A stretch of 64,000 nucleotides of DNA from Drosophila pseudoobscura (taxonomy: Eukaryota > Arthropoda > Insecta > Diptera > Drosophilidae): positions 22,395,001-22,459,000 of the forward strand of contig NC_046681.1 of NCBI RefSeq assembly GCF_009870125.1, written 5' to 3'. The position numbers and the translations under genes are program-made. The notes beneath the pieces are model-generated. The model was not told where the DNA came from. It did not search any database and saw only the letters and a program-made list of their open reading frames with translations. Positions 59,794 to 64,000 of this stretch are shown piece after piece (within the stretch, counting starts at the first letter, position 1; every line of letters begins with the position of its first letter).

Positions 59794-59828
59794 CAGCGGC
59801 AGGAGGAACTTGCAGAAGGACCTGCCAA
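59794..59828 (+). CDS. Candidate 35-nt microexon of the unidentified host gene
   Basis: The acceptor (CTTTTTTGTTGCAG) and donor (CCAA then GTGAGT) are both strong and only 35 nt apart. Joined to the exon at 49153, the frame continues S-SGRRNLQKDLP without a stop and ends in phase 1, the phase in which the first exon began. The pair could therefore be included or skipped together without a frameshift. All three frames are open in so short a piece, so this alone is weak evidence. Confidence 0.35.
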
Positions 59829-60432
59829 GTGAGTTGCAGCCGAGACAGCAAAAAACCCACAGCAAAAACTGAGAACGAACCAGGGAATACTCTATGGCAC
59901 CAAGAAAAGGCTCGTCCTTTGGGAAACTTTCTGTGGATCCCAACATATACTGGATTCCTAACAAGATTACGCTGCTCTGACGATCTAAATTTCTTCCCCT
60001 TTGTGCATCGCCAACTTCTGATCAAAGGAAGAATACCCTACTCAAAGGAGAAAAAAGGAGGCAGGCCATGAAAATTGCAAAATGCATTCAACGTTCCCGG
60101 GGGCCAAACGCATAAATTGTAACCCCAACCAGCCGCTGTGCAACGCCCGCCCGCCCGCCAGCCGCCCCCCCCTGCCGCCTTGTGCCTCCTGTCGGGGCAC
60201 ATCTTAGAGAGCCTCCAACTCGTGTGGAGACTCGGTGCGGCGTCTGCGGATTTGAATAGCCAATTTGTTTGGCATTGTTTGCACAGATACCCGTACAGCC
60301 GCCCGTACGTGGGGGCGGTGCAGGGTGCCGGGGTGCGGGGTGCGGGGGAATTTGCATTTCTAAGATAAAATGCAAATATTTCAATTTGTAACTTAAGCAA
60401 ATTGCCTCAATGAGTGCAGCTGTCAGTCAACC

Positions 60433-60472
60433 GCTCTCTCTCTCTCTCTCTTTCTCTGTGGCACCACATAGA

Positions 60473-60510
<38 letters not shown>
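60433..60510. repeat. (CT)n / (GT)n compound microsatellite
   Basis: Two CT runs separated by about 25 nt, the second passing directly into a GT run. Confidence 0.9.
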
Positions 60511-60511
<1 letters not shown>

Positions 60512-61463
60512 GACTGCATCTCCATTCAGGCATAAGCCCTTTGCCCATAAAGAACCTTCAAAGTTGATTGGTTTCTGCAATTGACCGTAACACCAATATC
60601 CTTTATATATCCTACGAATACGAATACGATGTGTCTGTGTTTTTTAGGCAGCAAAACTCTTCCCCAGTCCCATGGCTGCTTTGGGAGACTTAACAAATTT
60701 ATTTGAGATTTTATTTCTAGCCAATTTGCAAGCAGTTAATGATGCATTGGCTGTGTGTGTAAATACGAGTAGATTGAAGGGGAAATCAACTCAAGAATTT
60801 CAATTTTGATTTGGATTCCACTACCAGTGGAAACGTCTTTGAAGTCGATTAATAGTTTGGGCAGAGGAACGATCCTTCCCACAGCTTCCTGGGACTTCAT
60901 TGCCTAAGCCCTGGTGTGTCAGGGCAGGATCCCTGGCTTGATTTTGGAAGGGTCTGAAATGTCCCTAAGGAAAGAAGCCGAAGTCTGGGCTGGGCAATGA
61001 CAGAAGAAGTGGGGAAGTCCCGGCAACTTCTGCTGAAGATTTTGTAAGGGATTGACAGTCTAGAGGCATGTCCCGTGATGCCTCTATCATCTCCAAAGCA
61101 CTAGACCCCGCTGAGTCTATATATGTAGCTCTTCCGAGCGTTCCTTTGATCGACATGGCCATATAGACCGCGAGATTCTGCATTTTTCTCCACAATGTTA
61201 AGCCCCAGGAATCGCTACTTCCTCCCTCTCCGATAGGAGAAATCCTTAGATTAATATATAACAATCCAAGGCCCCAATCCACTTGATTCACACAATCACT
61301 GTGGCTGTCTGTCTTGTTCCACTATTTTCGCCTGGCATCTTAATTGCAGTAACAACAAATTGCAACAAGTTCGAGTAAATACTGAGGATTGTAATGTTAA
61401 GTATTTGTTGACCAGACTTCAGTGTCGGCTGTCTGTTGTCGGTGCATCTGCAGCAGGAGCAGC

Positions 61464-61521
61464 AGAAGGACCAGAAGGACCACAAGGAGCAGAAGGAGCA
61501 GAAGGAGCAGAAGGAACAGAA
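61464..61521. repeat. 9-bp minisatellite AGAAGGAGC
   Basis: About six units, variants AGAAGGACC, ACAAGGAGC and AGAAGGAAC. The minus-strand frame over it reads as repeated Phe-Cys-Ser and is not taken as a gene. Confidence 0.85.
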
Positions 61522-63443
61522 GCCTAAGCAAACAAGCAATGCAGAAAGTTGGCGAACAAGGCTTGGTACGAGTAAACCTTGTTCTAGATGTTGAAATCGA
61601 AGTTTCAATGCCCTAATAAAAGGGGTATCTCCAGGCAGGCTACAGGCAGAGACTGCAGCACATTCAAGTCATTATAAGGTACAGTTCTCTTCTATTCAGT
61701 TCAAAATGGCTTCCCTCTCTCTCATGAACCATCTCCACATCTACGATTGATCTTCTAGAGTATCTATTGCTTCGATCATGGTCAGATGGCCGCCTTTTCT
61801 CCTGCTGTTTGATGTTGCTATTGTTGGCAATAAAGTTTCTCCTCAAGCCCCCCCTCTATCTCTTACAGCTTCTGTCCAACTGTCTTATGGGCTTGTGTTC
61901 TTGTTACTCTTGTCTGTCTGTCTGTCTGTCAGTCAGTCAGAATGTCATTATTGTTGCTGTCGTTGCTGGTGATGTAGCCGCTGTTGGTTTTCTTGTACAA
62001 GCTTCGTGTTGTTTGAACAAAAACTAGGCGCGCACACCCATGGACAGCCACATGGGGCACATGTCGAGCCCCTGAAGCCCACCGAAGAAGCAGGCGGAAT
62101 CTCTGTGGCTGCACATTCAAGTGGGCGGGGGGCCTGGGTTGGGCATGGCCCCCATCTGTTCTGACACTCTTGTTTGCTAACAATGCAATGTATGTCAAGG
62201 CGAAATATGTTCATTCAACTCGGCAAACAAACAAAAAAAAACACACAGTAGCAACAGCCACAAGCCCAAGCAAGTGGCACAGCAACGACGACGACAAGGA
62301 GCGAGGGAGCAAGGGAGCGAGGGGGCGTGGAGCGAGGCAGAGCATCAATAATGGAATGCCTGGAAAAGCGGGACTTCCCCCCTGCCCCGGCACAGATGGG
62401 GTGCGTGTTCGTTGATTACGTAAATGCAATTGAAATGTACATACAAGTACGCGAGAGAGGCACTGGAATTGAAATTGAAAATTACAAATGGCTGAAGGAC
62501 TGAAGCCCTGAAGGACGTGGTCGTTGCGGCATCTACTTGCCCTGATTTTCAGCTGTAAAAGTCCCCAAAAAGATGACCTTGAGGGGGGCGGAAACCATCG
62601 AATGTGTGAGGGGGAAATAATACAATGGAAGGCTGCAGAAAGTGCGGGAATCTGGAATGAATTGATGCCAATTTTGGATGAGGAAAAGACCTGGAAAAAG
62701 AGACCTATTGGAATATTGTTTATAATTAGGGGGAGGCACGAATCTTTAGGTCTAGTGGAAGAATAGGCCTATTGGAATATTCTTTATAAGGATTCCTGCC
62801 TCCCCCTTTTGTACGGTCGAACTTTAATGACAGTAGCATCCCCCATCCCTATCCCCCCATCATTCATGCAAGAAACATATTTTTAATTAGTTATTTGCCA
62901 TTTTGCTCGCAATAAAAGTAGCAAGAAATATTACAAAACGGGTAGAGGGGGTGGCAAAGGGGGGAAAAGGAATTGCACTTTTGCCTTTTGGAGTCTGTTC
63001 TAGCGGCAAAAATTGCATAACAACTGCCATTAAAAGGCAGACAAGCAAATTAAAATGCACACAAAACGGAAAAACAAACCAAGGAAAAGCTCAAAAAGAA
63101 AAGAAAACAGCAACAACAACAACAACAACAACAATGACGATGACGAGGCTGAAAGAAAGAGAAAAAAGTTATAAACTTTGTTTAAAAAACAATTACAAGC
63201 AGTGGGTGGTAATAGAACGCCAAAGGATGGATGGGTGGATGGGGGGGAGGGGCATAAAGAAAATATTAAAAAAAATAAAATAAATAAAATATAAACTTTA
63301 CAGTCAATAAAAAGCACCGAAAGGCGAAACGCTAAAAGAAAAACTCTTTATGACAAAAGGCAGAAATAATAATAAAGGGACGAAGGGACGGGACTGAAGG
63401 ATGGGGGGATGCAGCGGAGAACAGGCGGAGGATCAAACAAGGC

Positions 63444-63478
63444 TACAGATACAGATACAGATACAGATACAGATACAG
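63444..63478. repeat. (TACAGA)n microsatellite
   Basis: Five perfect TACAGA units and a partial sixth. Confidence 0.9.
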
Positions 63479-64000
63479 GCACTGATAATGGTGGAGTGGA
63501 GAGCCCGGCATAGGCACTAAACGGCCACTTAAACGTTAACTTGATTTAGCACCTCGTAACGAAGGGAGCCGACTCCAGGGCGGGGGCCCCAACTCAAGTG
63601 CGGGGCGTGGCAGGGCGCCATAAAAACAGATCGGAAGGGAGCACACAAGCCCAAAGAAGAATCGCAGCCATGAGAGAGGAAAAAGTGCAATAAAAAAATG
63701 GCCCCAGCAGCCAAGCGGCCAGAACGAATGAACAAACGAATAAATGAATGAATACGAGTATGATAGCCCTGGCAAAAAGATTAAGAGCCGAGCAATGCCA
63801 TAAAAGGCGAATGCGAAAACATATGCGCAGGGATATCAAAGGGATTTGATAATTGTCGTGGGATAATCGTAAAAGAAAGAGCCATTTGGCATGAGGGAGA
63901 GCAGCAGAAGGGAGAGAGGTGTGGGGATCCCAAAGATTAAATTATTCAGCTTTTTCTCAGACTAAACTTCATCTCTGACACCCTTTTAATTTGCACCTTT

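Larger units (their letters stand above)
59829..64000. other. Gene-free stretch to the window end
   Basis: No supported gene. It holds a CT/GT compound repeat (60433-60510), a 9-bp minisatellite (61464-61521), a CTGT tract (61914-61942), a CAA tract (63112-63133) and an ACAGAT repeat (63444-63478). It is probably the next host-gene intron. Confidence 0.5.

Noticed and set aside
61288..61608. Cys/Phe/Ser-rich minus-strand frame
   Set aside because: Translation of a 9-bp minisatellite.
1..64000. tRNA, rRNA and CRISPR arrays
   Set aside because: No cloverleaf with a TTCGA loop in a proper context and no spaced repeat array of CRISPR type was found; the repeats are micro- and minisatellites.

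Overview
The window looks like Drosophila chromosomal DNA, probably from the obscura group. Compact high-GC genes sit in long AT-richer DNA full of (CA)n, (GT)n, (GA)n and 6-10 bp minisatellites. Introns are short (44-69 nt), start contexts are of the CAAA-ATG type and poly(A) signals are AATAAA. The species assignment rests on this general look, not on a search. No bacterial, viral, CRISPR or clear transposon genes were seen.

Layout. (1) 392-1072 (+): an intact single-exon p24/TMED cargo receptor with a poly(A) signal 30 nt after the stop. (2) 7237-8400 (-): a single-exon MCRS1/Rcd5-family protein (FHA domain) with a candidate 69-nt intron in its 5' leader, followed upstream by a degenerate 3-copy tandem repeat (8679-9108). 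(3) 10520-11677 (+): an intronless Polo-like kinase that ends before the polo boxes. (4) 41213-42262 (+): an intronless, N-terminally shortened cyclin B. (5) 57878-58388 and 58469-58995 (-): two tandem paralogous secreted cysteine-rich proteins with 13 cysteines each and a shared phase-1 intron. (6) Traces of a large plus-strand host gene: possible noncoding first exons ending at 15108 and 19245, and two small exon candidates at 49153-49219 (67 nt) and 59794-59828 (35 nt) that together make 102 nt in a continuous frame. If that is right, the cyclin B copy and the secreted pair are nested in its introns.

The main point of interest is that three of the four long single-exon genes are versions of cell-division or centrosome factors (MCRS1/Rcd5, Polo, Cyclin B). 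The Polo and Cyclin B copies look like retrogenes: no introns, rearranged or truncated ends, yet intact frames, good codon bias and preserved catalytic or binding motifs. A kinase-only Polo and a short Cyclin B that keeps its degrons could form a lineage-specific, perhaps germline, division module. The joint function is inference; the open frames and motifs are directly visible.

Most remaining sequence is noncoding: microsatellites, homopolymers, minisatellites, a dense cluster of AACAG/CTGTT dyads (30560-30685) and a few tandem duplications.
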